Below the pieces are notes generated by a model. The model was not told the DNA's origin. It did no database searches and saw nothing but the letters and a program-made list of their open reading frames with translations. Both the position numbers and the translations under genes were made by a program. Positions 17,825-26,623 of a stretch of DNA of 64,000 nt are shown here, piece after piece. This DNA comes from CAMBRQ01 sp945870325 (GTDB lineage Bacteria > Bacillota > Clostridia > Lachnospirales > Lachnospiraceae), in NCBI RefSeq assembly GCF_050313795.1, contig NZ_JBNPMC010000015.1, positions 1-64,000 of the forward strand, read 5' to 3'. How positions within the stretch are numbered: the first letter of the stretch is position 1; each line of letters opens with the position of its first letter.

Positions 17825-19252
17825 CTATTCGAAGGCCTGGGATACGTCTTTTCCGGGAACCTTGGTTGGATACTCTCCCGTGAAACATGCATCGCAATAT
17901 CCCAGATCTCCCACCATGTCCTTCAACTTCTCAACTTCCATATATCCCAGAGAATCCGCGCCGATCATCTTGCGTATCTCCTCCGTTGTATGTGAATGGG
18001 CAATCAGCTGCTCATTCGAAGGCACATCCGTTCCAAAATAGCACGGATACAAGAACGGTGGCGAACTGATTCTTACATGTACTTCTTTGGCTCCCGCTTT
18101 CTTCAGCATCTTAATGATATTCGCACAGGTAGTTCCGCGTACAATCGAATCATCCACCATAACGATTCTCTTATCCTTCACCACTTCATCAATTACATTC
18201 AGCTTAATCTTAACGCTGCTCTCCCTCTGGCTCTGCTTCGGCTTAATAAATGTTCTTCCCACATAACTGTTCTTATGGAACGCCATACCGTAAGGAATGC
18301 CCGACTGCTCAGAGTATCCTTTTGCCGCGACCAGACCGGAATCCGGCACGCCTACCACCAAATCTGCCTCCACAGGATAGGATTCTGCCAATGCCTTTCC
18401 CGCGATGATTCTGGAATGATATACATTCACATTATCAAGCGTACTGTCGGTTCTCGCAAAATAAATATATTCAAAGATACATCTTGCCTGCTTCTTCGGG
18501 CTGATCGCCATCGAAAGATCTGACTTGATTCCATGCTTTGTAATGCTTACAATCTCACCCGGCTCTACATCACGGATGAATTCTCCATCTACGGCTGCAA
18601 TCGCGCAACTCTCTGACGCAAGGAAATACGTATTGCCTCTCTTACCGATACATAACGGCTTGAACCCATAAGGATCTCTTGCCCCGATCAGTTTTCTAGG
18701 CGAACTTACAACCAACGCGTAGGCGCCTTTAATCTTCTTCATCGCGTTCTTCACTGCATCTTCTGCCTTCTTCGCATTCAGACGTTCTCTTGCAATATGA
18801 TAAGCAATCACCTCTGAATCAATCGTTGTCTGGAAAATCGCACCAGTATATTCTAATTCCCTGCGAAGTTCAATTGCATTGGTAAGGTTCCCGTTATGCG
18901 CAATCGCCAGTGTTCCTTTTACATAATTGATTACCAATGGCATCGCATTCTCCACTCTGGTACCTCCGGCAGTTGAATACCGTACATGTCCAACGCCAAG
19001 ATTCCCCTGCAATGTCTGCAGTGCCTCTTCATCAAAAACTTCATTCACCAGTCCAAGTCCTTTCTTAGACCGCACTTTTCTCTCGCCATAAGTGTCTGTC
19101 ACTGCAATACCGCAACTTTCCTGTCCTCTGTGCTGTAACGCAAAAAGCCCATAATATATTGACGGAGCAACATCGCCCCCATCCATATCATAGGCTCCAA
19201 ACACGCCGCACTCTTCTCCCATACCCGTTGTCACTTTCTCTAATCTGCTCAT
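17825..19252 (-). CDS. purF: Amidophosphoribosyltransferase
   Basis: This catalyses the first committed step of purine synthesis, PRPP plus glutamine to phosphoribosylamine. The N-terminal nucleophile Cys lies in EECGVFGAYD after a short propeptide (Cys15 in the precursor). The PRPP-binding loop is VMVDDSIVRGTT. Cysteines at ARCIFEY, YPCYFG and CDACF match the four 4Fe-4S ligands of the Bacillus-type enzyme, so the protein is probably oxygen-sensitive. The length is 475 aa. AAGGAG lies 8 nt before the ATG. Confidence 0.96.
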   Translation of the reverse strand: MSRLEKVTTGMGEECGVFGAYDMDGGDVAPSIYYGLFALQHRGQESCGIAVTDTYGERKVRSKKGLGLVNEVFDEEALQTLQGNLGVGHVRYSTAGGTRVENAMPLVINYVKGTLAIAHNGNLTNAIELRRELEYTGAIFQTTIDSEVIAYHIARERLNAKKAEDAVKNAMKKIKGAYALVVSSPRKLIGARDPYGFKPLCIGKRGNTYFLASESCAIAAVDGEFIRDVEPGEIVSITKHGIKSDLSMAISPKKQARCIFEYIYFARTDSTLDNVNVYHSRIIAGKALAESYPVEADLVVGVPDSGLVAAKGYSEQSGIPYGMAFHKNSYVGRTFIKPKQSQRESSVKIKLNVIDEVVKDKRIVMVDDSIVRGTTCANIIKMLKKAGAKEVHVRISSPPFLYPCYFGTDVPSNEQLIAHSHTTEEIRKMIGADSLGYMEVEKLKDMVGDLGYCDACFTGEYPTKVPGKDVSQAFE

Positions 19253-19324
19253 GAATGCAACTCCTTACTGAATACTAATTCTTCTGGGCTCTATTCTTTT
19301 TAAATACTTTTTTACTTCGCTATA

Positions 19325-19353
19325 AGTATAATACAGGGCAGAAGGAAAAGCAA
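19325..19353 (-). promoter_or_regulatory. Promoter for purF-purB
   Basis: On the minus strand, -35 TTGCTT (complement of 19348-19353) and -10 TATACT (complement of 19325-19330) are 17 bp apart, about 70 nt upstream of purF. No purine riboswitch core was recognised. Confidence 0.55.
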
Positions 19354-19356
19354 TAA

Positions 19357-20127
19357 TCATTTCTTGTCAAGTCTGCGATACTCCTTCTTCCACTGTTCCA
19401 GGTATTCCTCCGGTATATCGACATCTACCTCCTGACGCACACTCTTAACCTCTTCCTTCAAAACGGAATCTACACTTAAGTATACCGGATTACCGGACAG
19501 CATCTTCACATACTGCTCTCCCGGCAGATAACGATAACAACAGTACAGATACGCTTTCAGCATATCCGTATCCTCGCAGATCCGATATGCCTCCAGATAC
19601 ATATGTGCCGCCTCTTCATATAAGAACAGCCGGCCATAGGCAGCCCCCAGGCAAGCGTAGATCTTGCCGTAGAAGGACTTATGCACCGAATCATCCCATT
19701 CCCTGTTAATGATAGACTGATATACCAGGATTGCCGTCTCATACTCTCCACTGTTCTGCAGGCTGTCCGCCTTATACTTCATCCGCTCTACATCTTTCTG
19801 ATTCTGAAGATGCTCAAGGATGTTCTGTATCTTATTAATATCAGCCGTCGCATAGATGGTTGATTCTCTTAAAATTGTAAGTACGAACTGTTCCATAGAA
19901 CAATTCTGCCTTAATTCCTCCCGCAGACGTTCTGCGAGTTCTTTCAATTCCAGTTCCCGATCGATCCAGTTACATAACTGCCGGTTGATAATCGTATAAT
20001 CAATCAGATAGAGGTTATTGCATATATAATAACATAACTCCTCTATCGTATAGATCCGCATATGAACCCTGGATATCTCATAAGGCTGTTTTGCCCGTTT
20101 TCTATGACATAGAATTAAACTGCCCAT
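19357..20127 (-). CDS. TPR-like protein of the DUF5717/DUF5716 operon
   Basis: This is a 256-aa helical protein with no recognised enzyme motif. The central part (residues about 115-215) contains two to three tetratricopeptide-like repeats (SLQNSGEYETAILVYQSII, CLGAAYGRLFLYEEAAHMYLEAY). The N-terminal part is a distinct helical region (IEELCYYICNNLYLIDYTIINRQL). It overlaps the end of the DUF5716 gene by 26 nt and has AGGAGG 5 nt before the ATG at 20127, so it is translationally coupled. It is probably an accessory or scaffold subunit of the same system. Confidence 0.7.
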   Translation of the reverse strand: MGSLILCHRKRAKQPYEISRVHMRIYTIEELCYYICNNLYLIDYTIINRQLCNWIDRELELKELAERLREELRQNCSMEQFVLTILRESTIYATADINKIQNILEHLQNQKDVERMKYKADSLQNSGEYETAILVYQSIINREWDDSVHKSFYGKIYACLGAAYGRLFLYEEAAHMYLEAYRICEDTDMLKAYLYCCYRYLPGEQYVKMLSGNPVYLSVDSVLKEEVKSVRQEVDVDIPEEYLEQWKKEYRRLDKK

Positions 20128-21391
20128 TGATTCCTCCTAAATGTAATACCTTTTCCACCTGAAAACCTGTTGACGGGAAGAATTCTCCAAATCCCACATC
20201 TCTAAATGTCAGTTTACAAGTACGCTCATCCAGGAACATCGCTTCTATCTGCACCCGAAGCGAATAATCCCGCCTCTCCGGAAGTCCCTGCAAGGATACC
20301 GTCTCCACCTGCAAGTCCTCACCCGCCAGCGTCTCCACATGAATCTCAATATCTGAAGTATCCTCTAAGATAACTTCCCACTGCCCGTCAGATTCATACC
20401 AATGGGTTCCCCACGCAACGATCGGATACCAGCCCTCATGTCCGTTCACACGCATCCGCAGACAGATCTGTTCTGTCATCTTCGTCTCATCCAGATAAAT
20501 TGGTCCTTCATCATAGTCCCTGCATTTGCGAATCGACGCATAACATGCACCCTTGCTGTATAGGTTATTCCCGAGAAATGCTCTTCTTCCGTTACACAAT
20601 ACCTTCAGAGAATTCGGATACCAGTTATTCTCGAATCCCTCGCCTGTCAGATATACTGACGATACTACCTTCTTCTCGAAAACACTCTGGATAAACGTCT
20701 TAAACCTCTCATCCGCATCCTTCGCCTTATCCACATTCAATACAGGATAGATGGCTGCCAATTCCTTCATCCGCGCATTCGCCACTTCATCCACCGTTAC
20801 GAACATATCTTTTCCTCTGCCGCTGATCGCATTCAGCCGCCTTAACATATATGCCTGTATCTCCTGCGCATCACAATAGAACAAGGCAGATTCATACTGC
20901 CATAATTCCTTCGGCTGATAGAACATATAGTGACAAAAACTTTCCTTATAGTCCTGCACGCACACGCACTCTTTTGATATGCCCAGATACTGCCCGATTC
21001 CTTTGAGCATCTTAGACATGTCAATATTCGTAAACGGAACAGAAAACGTAATATATTCAATGTCTTTAAATCCTTCCAGCGTCAGGCTTATGAACTTCGC
21101 CAACAGCCAGACAGCATCATGATTCTTCGCACCGACTCTGACCTTCTCCCGGCGCATAGCCCTGTGAAAAAGATCTGTCACCGTGCATCCCTCATTAATC
21201 GTCGCCAGTCTCTTCGCCTCTTTTCCGAATACCCAGCGCTCCTTATAATATCCAAGCATCAGAGGAATCTGATAATTATCCACTGCAACTTCTAATGTCT
21301 CCGGCTCATCCTTCGCCTCATCGTAATAACTGATCTGACAGTATTTCTCATTCAGATCATATCCCAGTATACTGCCTCTCTTCATTATCAT
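20102..21391 (-). CDS. DUF5716 protein, actin/Hsp70-like fold predicted
   Basis: This is a 429-aa protein I recognise as DUF5716, found in Lachnospiraceae beside DUF5717. It opens with ILGYDLNEKYCQISYY, resembling the phosphate-1 strand of actin/Hsp70 ATPases (GIDLGTT). A later segment, SSVYLTGEGFENNWYPNSLKVL, resembles their adenosine motif, followed by RRAFLGNNLYSKGACYAS. The phosphate-2 region (LFYCDAQEIQAYMLRR) is degenerate, so ATP hydrolysis is doubtful. The C-terminal about 130 residues look like a beta-rich domain. It lies 13 nt after DUF5717. The function is unknown. Confidence 0.72.
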   Translation of the reverse strand: MIMKRGSILGYDLNEKYCQISYYDEAKDEPETLEVAVDNYQIPLMLGYYKERWVFGKEAKRLATINEGCTVTDLFHRAMRREKVRVGAKNHDAVWLLAKFISLTLEGFKDIEYITFSVPFTNIDMSKMLKGIGQYLGISKECVCVQDYKESFCHYMFYQPKELWQYESALFYCDAQEIQAYMLRRLNAISGRGKDMFVTVDEVANARMKELAAIYPVLNVDKAKDADERFKTFIQSVFEKKVVSSVYLTGEGFENNWYPNSLKVLCNGRRAFLGNNLYSKGACYASIRKCRDYDEGPIYLDETKMTEQICLRMRVNGHEGWYPIVAWGTHWYESDGQWEVILEDTSDIEIHVETLAGEDLQVETVSLQGLPERRDYSLRVQIEAMFLDERTCKLTFRDVGFGEFFPSTGFQVEKVLHLGGINGQFNSMS

Positions 21392-21404
21392 CTCCTCCTT
21401 CCCG

Positions 21405-24400
21405 CTAATAGATCTTGAATAACTCTTTTGCCATGATCTCTTCTTCCTGATATTCCATCATCGCCTGTTTGCGTGATGCCGACGGCATGCCAATCATGCG
21501 ATTCAGCCTTCCGTATTTGCCCGATTCGGATATCTCTCTTTCATTCTTAAGCAGGGTTTTCTCTGTTGCAACATCTTCTTTGCCTTTGCTCTCTACAAAA
21601 TAATAGTTCACCGCCTCATCCTGATACAGAACGAACTGTTTCACATAGAGATTCTCATATACAGGCATCAGCACCTCGCTCTGATAGCCTAATTCTTCCC
21701 GATTGCCACGCCTCATCTTATGGTATAGTGTAACCCGGCTGCCCTGTCTAGACTGATATGAGATCATAGTTTTATCATATAACTGTAACTCTCTAAGCCA
21801 TTCTTCTTTATACTTCAAATAATATGGGAACACGATCTGCTTCTCGCACATCTCTCTTAACACTTGATGCAGAACAGCCTCCATGGAAGCCGTATAATCC
21901 TGTCCCGAATAATATTTCAGAAGCGCAATCTTACAGATGTCTGCAAGATCCTCTTTCTGATCACATTCATGTGCAATCATGTCGAATACGTTAGAATCCA
22001 GTTTTCTGCCATACACCACATATTCTCTGGACACGTAGGCAAGATATGCCTGCTTCAACCGGAAATATACATTATCCGACAGATAATAATCTTCGAATAT
22101 CTTCTCCTCCTCGAACAAGTTCTCAGAGAACAGCATCTGTGTAATGATACGCTCACTTACTTTATAAGATGGGATGCCGTATTCCTTAAGCACCTTCCAG
22201 AGTCTCTTCATATCCCCGGTTGCGCCGCAGTAATAATTGGCAAGGTACATCAACGTCACCTTATCATATTGCTGTCTCTTGAACAATTCAAAACACAGAT
22301 AGTTCAGGAATTCATCCTCTTCGTAATTATCTTCCCTGATTCGCTTGCTGCACAGGCGGAAGACATCCTTCTCATCAAATGCATTGATTCCCTTTACCTG
22401 AATACCTTCGAACGTAGGATCTTCCCTCTCATTCTCTTGCTTCCAGACACCGGTGGATGCCGCATACTTACGGCACATATCCAAGAACCGCGGTTCATAG
22501 AAGAGTCGTCTCGTCTCATATACAATAGAATCTGTGTAATGGCGTCCCTCTATAGACTCCCATACGATTCTGGACTCTTTATCATAGAGATAGATAATGG
22601 TTCCCTCTGCCGGATCATAAGGGATTCTCTGCCGTATGCTTCCATCCTTCTCAATCACCAGAACGCAATTCATATTCGGAACCTTTGTAGATATCTCATA
22701 GGAATAACAGATATCACGCATGGCCTCCATACGCTCTGCCGTCATCTCATCCTCCTGGCAGAATCTCTTATACAGAATCCGAAGCGACTCTGTAATGTGC
22801 CTCTTCATCAACTGTTTCCAGGTAAATGCAACCATCTGCTCACGATAATTCAGGTACAGATCACCAGCCTGCTCCTCATAAGTCACCAGATTCGCATACA
22901 GAAAAGCCGCCTTCTTATAATTCAGGGAATTGCCATGCATAAAATACAAGAGTATCACCTTCGGCAATGGTCCGCGGGAGTTATCCTCATCAATCGTCAT
23001 CATATAATACTCATAGAGCTGGGCAATCTTAAGTTCAGCCTCTACCGCCCTCTGATACCATACAAAATAACGCTTCTGAGTCTTATTTCCCTTGATCAGC
23101 AGCGTACAGATGGTGTTCAGAATCATAGGCTCACTGTACATCTTGTAGATGCGCTCTAAGATACGGAACATGGAATGACTGTAATTCTTCTGTTGGCTTG
23201 CAAAATTCGATACATACAACGCCAGTTCCTTCGTCATCAGACGATATTTGGACGCAAAATTCAAAACCTGCATCTCGAAAGGTCCTAACTTCTTCAAGAG
23301 TGTCGGCTTCTCCTGATAACAGAGATAAGATTGCAGATAAAACAGCACTCCATGAATGTCATACTGAAACTGCTGTTCCAGCACTTCAATTCTCTTATAA
23401 GCATTCTTATATCTTGGGTCCAGATCCAGAATCATGCTCAAAAGCGCCCAGGAATCCTGGTGGCGCATGTAAGTCTTGCCAATCTCATCCAGCACACGAT
23501 CCACATGATTTCCTTTTCCACGAACCAGCGCAGTCAGATACAGATAATAGCAGTTGGTTACTGGATCTTTTCCGATAGCAAATCTATTATAATTGTAATT
23601 TTCAAGAATCCACTTCGCTTCTTCCACTTTTTTGCCTACCATATAGATATGGGCTTGCATTAACTGGTACATCTCGCTCTGTGGTTCCAATTTCCTCAGT
23701 GCCGTCATCTTCTCAACAGCACTTTCTACCCAATTGTTAAGTTCGATTCTTCCAGCAGTATAGCCGATATATTCCTTCAATATCTGGGCGATCAGAAGTT
23801 CCGGCACATGATGATTCTCATCATATTCCTGATTCTGAAGCACTTCAATCTCATAGGTCAGCGTCTCATACGGCGTGACAAACTTAAGCGCGCCGTAATT
23901 ACGTCCGCCATGAAGATTCTCCGGACGAACCACATATTCAATCTCATGAACATTTCCTACGAAATCTTCCGTACTAATCTCCGGACGGGAGACTCTTAAA
24001 AATACGCCTTCTGTCTCAATCCGAATCGGCATATATCCCCAGGTATTCTTCAGTATCGTCAGCGTTCCCTTGGTCGGCTCAGAGATATCCTCAAAGAGCA
24101 TTCCTTCTCCTGGCAACGTCAGGAAGATGCATTCTTTCTGCTTGATTCCTACCAGGAACTCTTCCATTGCCTGATCGCCAAGAGACCATTTACGCATATT
24201 GTCATATAGATAGAATGTACGCTCATTCTCGTATTTTAAGATCTCATAGAACTCTCTGGAGCGGAACAGCCTTCCTGCCTCTGAGAAATCCTTGATCGCT
24301 AATTTTCTGAAATCATCCGTACTCTGGACTTTGCCATAAGAGGTCATAACGTATGGCTTCTCAATGATAGCCGTAAAAGCCAGTTCGTATTCTCCGCCAC

Positions 24401-24707
24401 TGCACACCACAGTAAACTTGCCCTGTTCTACATGTCCCGGACGCAAGCCTCTTCCGTCATACGTGAATTCTACTTTTGCAGGATTCCCCTCGAATCCCTG
24501 GTCTTTAAAATGAACACGAAAAGAAGACGGGTAGACCAGCCCCCGTATCGTTCCTTCGCTGTTTGTCTTGATTGTAAAACTTCCCCGATATACTTCCCCT
24601 TCTCCTATAATGAGAACCAGATTTGTTTCATCAAATATGACATCAGGTTGTGATAACTGAAAGTCTCCTTTGGAAAATTTCTGGATTTTATTTTTCAAGT
24701 CTGACAC
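21405..24707 (-). CDS. DUF5717 protein, large beta/TPR scaffold
   Basis: This is an 1100-aa cytoplasmic protein of the DUF5717 family. Residues 1 to about 310 are beta-rich, with two Ig/BACON-like segments (RGSFTIKTNSEGTIRG, GTLTILKNTWGYMPIRIETE). Residues about 330-750 are helical repeats of TPR type. Residues about 760-810 contain another beta segment (VIEKDGSIRQRIPYDPAEGT), and the C-terminal 300 residues are mostly helical. There is no signal peptide. It is the first gene of a three-gene minus-strand operon with an actin-like protein and a TPR protein. The start is GTG with a weak AGCAGGT site; a TTG three codons on is possible. Confidence 0.72.
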   Translation of the reverse strand: MSDLKNKIQKFSKGDFQLSQPDVIFDETNLVLIIGEGEVYRGSFTIKTNSEGTIRGLVYPSSFRVHFKDQGFEGNPAKVEFTYDGRGLRPGHVEQGKFTVVCSGGEYELAFTAIIEKPYVMTSYGKVQSTDDFRKLAIKDFSEAGRLFRSREFYEILKYENERTFYLYDNMRKWSLGDQAMEEFLVGIKQKECIFLTLPGEGMLFEDISEPTKGTLTILKNTWGYMPIRIETEGVFLRVSRPEISTEDFVGNVHEIEYVVRPENLHGGRNYGALKFVTPYETLTYEIEVLQNQEYDENHHVPELLIAQILKEYIGYTAGRIELNNWVESAVEKMTALRKLEPQSEMYQLMQAHIYMVGKKVEEAKWILENYNYNRFAIGKDPVTNCYYLYLTALVRGKGNHVDRVLDEIGKTYMRHQDSWALLSMILDLDPRYKNAYKRIEVLEQQFQYDIHGVLFYLQSYLCYQEKPTLLKKLGPFEMQVLNFASKYRLMTKELALYVSNFASQQKNYSHSMFRILERIYKMYSEPMILNTICTLLIKGNKTQKRYFVWYQRAVEAELKIAQLYEYYMMTIDEDNSRGPLPKVILLYFMHGNSLNYKKAAFLYANLVTYEEQAGDLYLNYREQMVAFTWKQLMKRHITESLRILYKRFCQEDEMTAERMEAMRDICYSYEISTKVPNMNCVLVIEKDGSIRQRIPYDPAEGTIIYLYDKESRIVWESIEGRHYTDSIVYETRRLFYEPRFLDMCRKYAASTGVWKQENEREDPTFEGIQVKGINAFDEKDVFRLCSKRIREDNYEEDEFLNYLCFELFKRQQYDKVTLMYLANYYCGATGDMKRLWKVLKEYGIPSYKVSERIITQMLFSENLFEEEKIFEDYYLSDNVYFRLKQAYLAYVSREYVVYGRKLDSNVFDMIAHECDQKEDLADICKIALLKYYSGQDYTASMEAVLHQVLREMCEKQIVFPYYLKYKEEWLRELQLYDKTMISYQSRQGSRVTLYHKMRRGNREELGYQSEVLMPVYENLYVKQFVLYQDEAVNYYFVESKGKEDVATEKTLLKNEREISESGKYGRLNRMIGMPSASRKQAMMEYQEEEIMAKELFKIY

Positions 24708-24749
24708 CTGCTTCTTTCGTTGCTTTTTTCTTAAAACATACTATAATGA

Positions 24750-24779
24750 ATTATAGCATTGTTTGATTGGGAAAGGCAA
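24750..24779 (-). promoter_or_regulatory. Promoter for the DUF5717 operon
   Basis: On the minus strand, -35 TTGCCT (24774-24779) and a perfect -10 TATAAT (24750-24755) are 18 bp apart, 45 nt upstream of the GTG start. Confidence 0.5.
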
Positions 24780-24895
24780 TGCTGTAAACGAAAATATTGT
24801 TATAATTTGTTTTTTTGAAATGAATGTAAAGATACATGTACAAATTATCAACGAAGATGATTAATATGGATAAAACCAAGAAAGGATAGATGATT

Positions 24896-25990
24896 ATGGG
24901 AAAGAAACCGGAATTTCATGGGAGTGACTTGGAGAAGATTGCAGAATATTATCATATTTCTACGGAAGGAATTGTCAAGTTTGGGGCAAATGTGAATCCG
25001 TTGGGGCTGTCCGAGAAGGTGAAGGATGACCTGGCCAGGCATCTGGATGTGATCAGCAGTTATCCTGACAGAAATTATACGAGTCTTAAGGAAACAATAG
25101 GGGCGTATTGCCACACTTCGCCTGAGTATATTGTGGTAGGAAATGGGTCAACGGAATTGATTTCACTTTTAATTAGCCAGCGTGCTCCTAAAAAGGCTCT
25201 GGTGCTCGGACCGACTTATTCGGAATATGCAAGGGAACTGTCGTTGGTTGGCGGAACTATTTCCTATTATAATCTGAAAGAATCTAATGATTTTATTCTG
25301 GATGTGCCTGATTTTATCGGTGCTTTGACGAAGGATGTGGAACTGGTGATTCTCTGCAATCCGAATAATCCGACTTCTTCAGCAATCTGCCGAAATGATA
25401 TTGAGCAGATTCTGAAAGTTTGCAAAGAGAAAGGTATCTTTGTGATGATTGATGAAACTTACGTGGAATTCGCTCCTGACATCGATAAGATTACAGCGGT
25501 GCCACTGGTAACTGAATATGATAACTTTATGGTAATCCGCGGGGTTTCTAAGTTCTTTGCTGCGCCGGGGCTTCGTTTTGGATACGGAATTACCAGTAAT
25601 CAAGAATTTCTCACCACCCTTCTTACACATCAGAATCCTTGGAGTCTGAACAGTGTCGGGGCCTATGCCGGGGAATTGATGTTGAGGGATCAGGAATATA
25701 TTCAAAAGACCTGGAAACTGATCGACTCTGAACGAACACGAATCTATCAGGAGTTATGTGATATAGACGGATTGAAAGCATATCGTGCTTATGGGAACTT
25801 TATGTTGGTTCGGATATTGAAAGAAGGGATCACTTCTTTTGATGTGTTCGAGGCCGCGATTAAAGATAAAATGATGATCCGGGATTGTTCTTCTTTTGAG
25901 AGCCTTGATGGGGAATATGTGAGATTCTGCTTTATGATGCCGGAAGATAACGAACGTTTGGTAAAGTGCTTGCGCCAATCTCTTAAGTAG
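24896..25990 (+). CDS. PLP-dependent aminotransferase, HisC/CobD-like
   Basis: This is a fold-type I PLP enzyme (364 aa) of the histidinol-phosphate aminotransferase / threonine-phosphate decarboxylase group. The opening FHGSDLEKIAEYY with KFGANVNPLG is typical of this group. The Asn/Asp pair NPNNPTS and DETYVEF contact PLP. The Schiff-base Lys is in GVSKFFAAPGLRFGYG, and a C-terminal VRFCF arginine binds the carboxylate or phosphate. Neither his nor cob genes are near, so the substrate is open. The ATG at 24896 has AAAGGA at 9 nt; the ATG at 24890 is too close. It is divergent from the DUF5717 operon. Confidence 0.85.
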   Translation: MGKKPEFHGSDLEKIAEYYHISTEGIVKFGANVNPLGLSEKVKDDLARHLDVISSYPDRNYTSLKETIGAYCHTSPEYIVVGNGSTELISLLISQRAPKKALVLGPTYSEYARELSLVGGTISYYNLKESNDFILDVPDFIGALTKDVELVILCNPNNPTSSAICRNDIEQILKVCKEKGIFVMIDETYVEFAPDIDKITAVPLVTEYDNFMVIRGVSKFFAAPGLRFGYGITSNQEFLTTLLTHQNPWSLNSVGAYAGELMLRDQEYIQKTWKLIDSERTRIYQELCDIDGLKAYRAYGNFMLVRILKEGITSFDVFEAAIKDKMMIRDCSSFESLDGEYVRFCFMMPEDNERLVKCLRQSLK

Positions 25991-26033
25991 AGTATTGATT
26001 CAGGATTTTCATTTGCAGATCGCATTTACAAAA

Positions 26034-26085
26034 CAGGCTTGCATAGATATTGGATTGATTTTATACCACTATCTGTGCAAGCCTG
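26034..26085. terminator. Bidirectional terminator-like long hairpin
   Basis: The 16-bp arms, 26034-26049 and 26070-26085 (CAGGCTTGCATAGATA and its complement with one mismatch), flank a 20-nt loop between convergent genes. The T-rich side (TTTTGT) serves the minus-strand cupin gene. Confidence 0.7.
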
Positions 26086-26097
26086 CACTGCAACACA

Positions 26098-26442
26098 TTA
26101 TTTCTTTAAAATCATAGCCACAAAAGACAGATCCTCTGTTCCTGTGTTCTTAAGTCCGTGTCCATCGCCATCTTTGCAGAAGAATACATCCCCTAGCTCT
26201 GCCGGGATTGCCTTGCCGTTATCGTCATACATGCCCGTTCCCGTCAGAATGTAATAAGTCTCAGTCTCTCCATGATGCTCATGGTGTCCCAGTTCACAGT
26301 TCGGCGGCAGAGTTACTTTGCTAAACATCTTACAGTGCTCCCCCAACTCTTCCGGTCCAATCAACGCTTCTTTCATAATATAGCCCGCGCCTCCATTTAC
26401 GCGCTCTACCTTTACAACTTCTCTTTCTCCAGCCTTTGTCAT
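26098..26442 (-). CDS. Cupin-domain protein
   Basis: This is a single-domain cupin of 114 aa. Motif 1 reads ELGHHEHHGETETYYILTG, which supplies the His/His/Glu metal ligands. Motif 2 reads PAELGDVFFCKDGDGHGLKN. It is a small cytoplasmic metal-binding beta barrel, with isomerase, dioxygenase or sensor activity all possible. I cannot name a substrate. The start at 26442 has AGGAGG at 8 nt; the upstream in-frame extension is not supported. It appears monocistronic. Confidence 0.82.
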   Translation of the reverse strand: MTKAGEREVVKVERVNGGAGYIMKEALIGPEELGEHCKMFSKVTLPPNCELGHHEHHGETETYYILTGTGMYDDNGKAIPAELGDVFFCKDGDGHGLKNTGTEDLSFVAMILKK

Positions 26443-26473
26443 TTTACATTTCCTCCTGTTATACACTGTTTAT

Positions 26474-26508
26474 AGGGGACGGGGTTGTTGCAATTTCCTC
26501 CGTCCCCT
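26474..26508. repeat. GC-rich stem-loop repeat, copy A
   Basis: The arms AGGGGACGG (26474-26482) and CCGTCCCCT (26500-26508) are perfectly complementary, with inner sequence GGTTGTTGCAATTTCCT. Copy B at 31281-31322 shares the same arms and inner CAATTTCC in the same orientation. Confidence 0.75.
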
Positions 26509-26623
26509 GTCTTCTATATTAACAATACATCGAAAGAAGCGTAACTGTCAATAAGCAGTTGGGTACACCCCATTTTACAATTTGGGACGTAATAAAATAC
26601 ACTTTTACTACATCCCCAGTTAA

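Noticed and set aside
21864..23159. Open frame of 431 codons on the plus strand
   Set aside because: It is antisense to DUF5717, has no family features, and is full of His/Leu/Ile as expected for a mirror of a coding frame.
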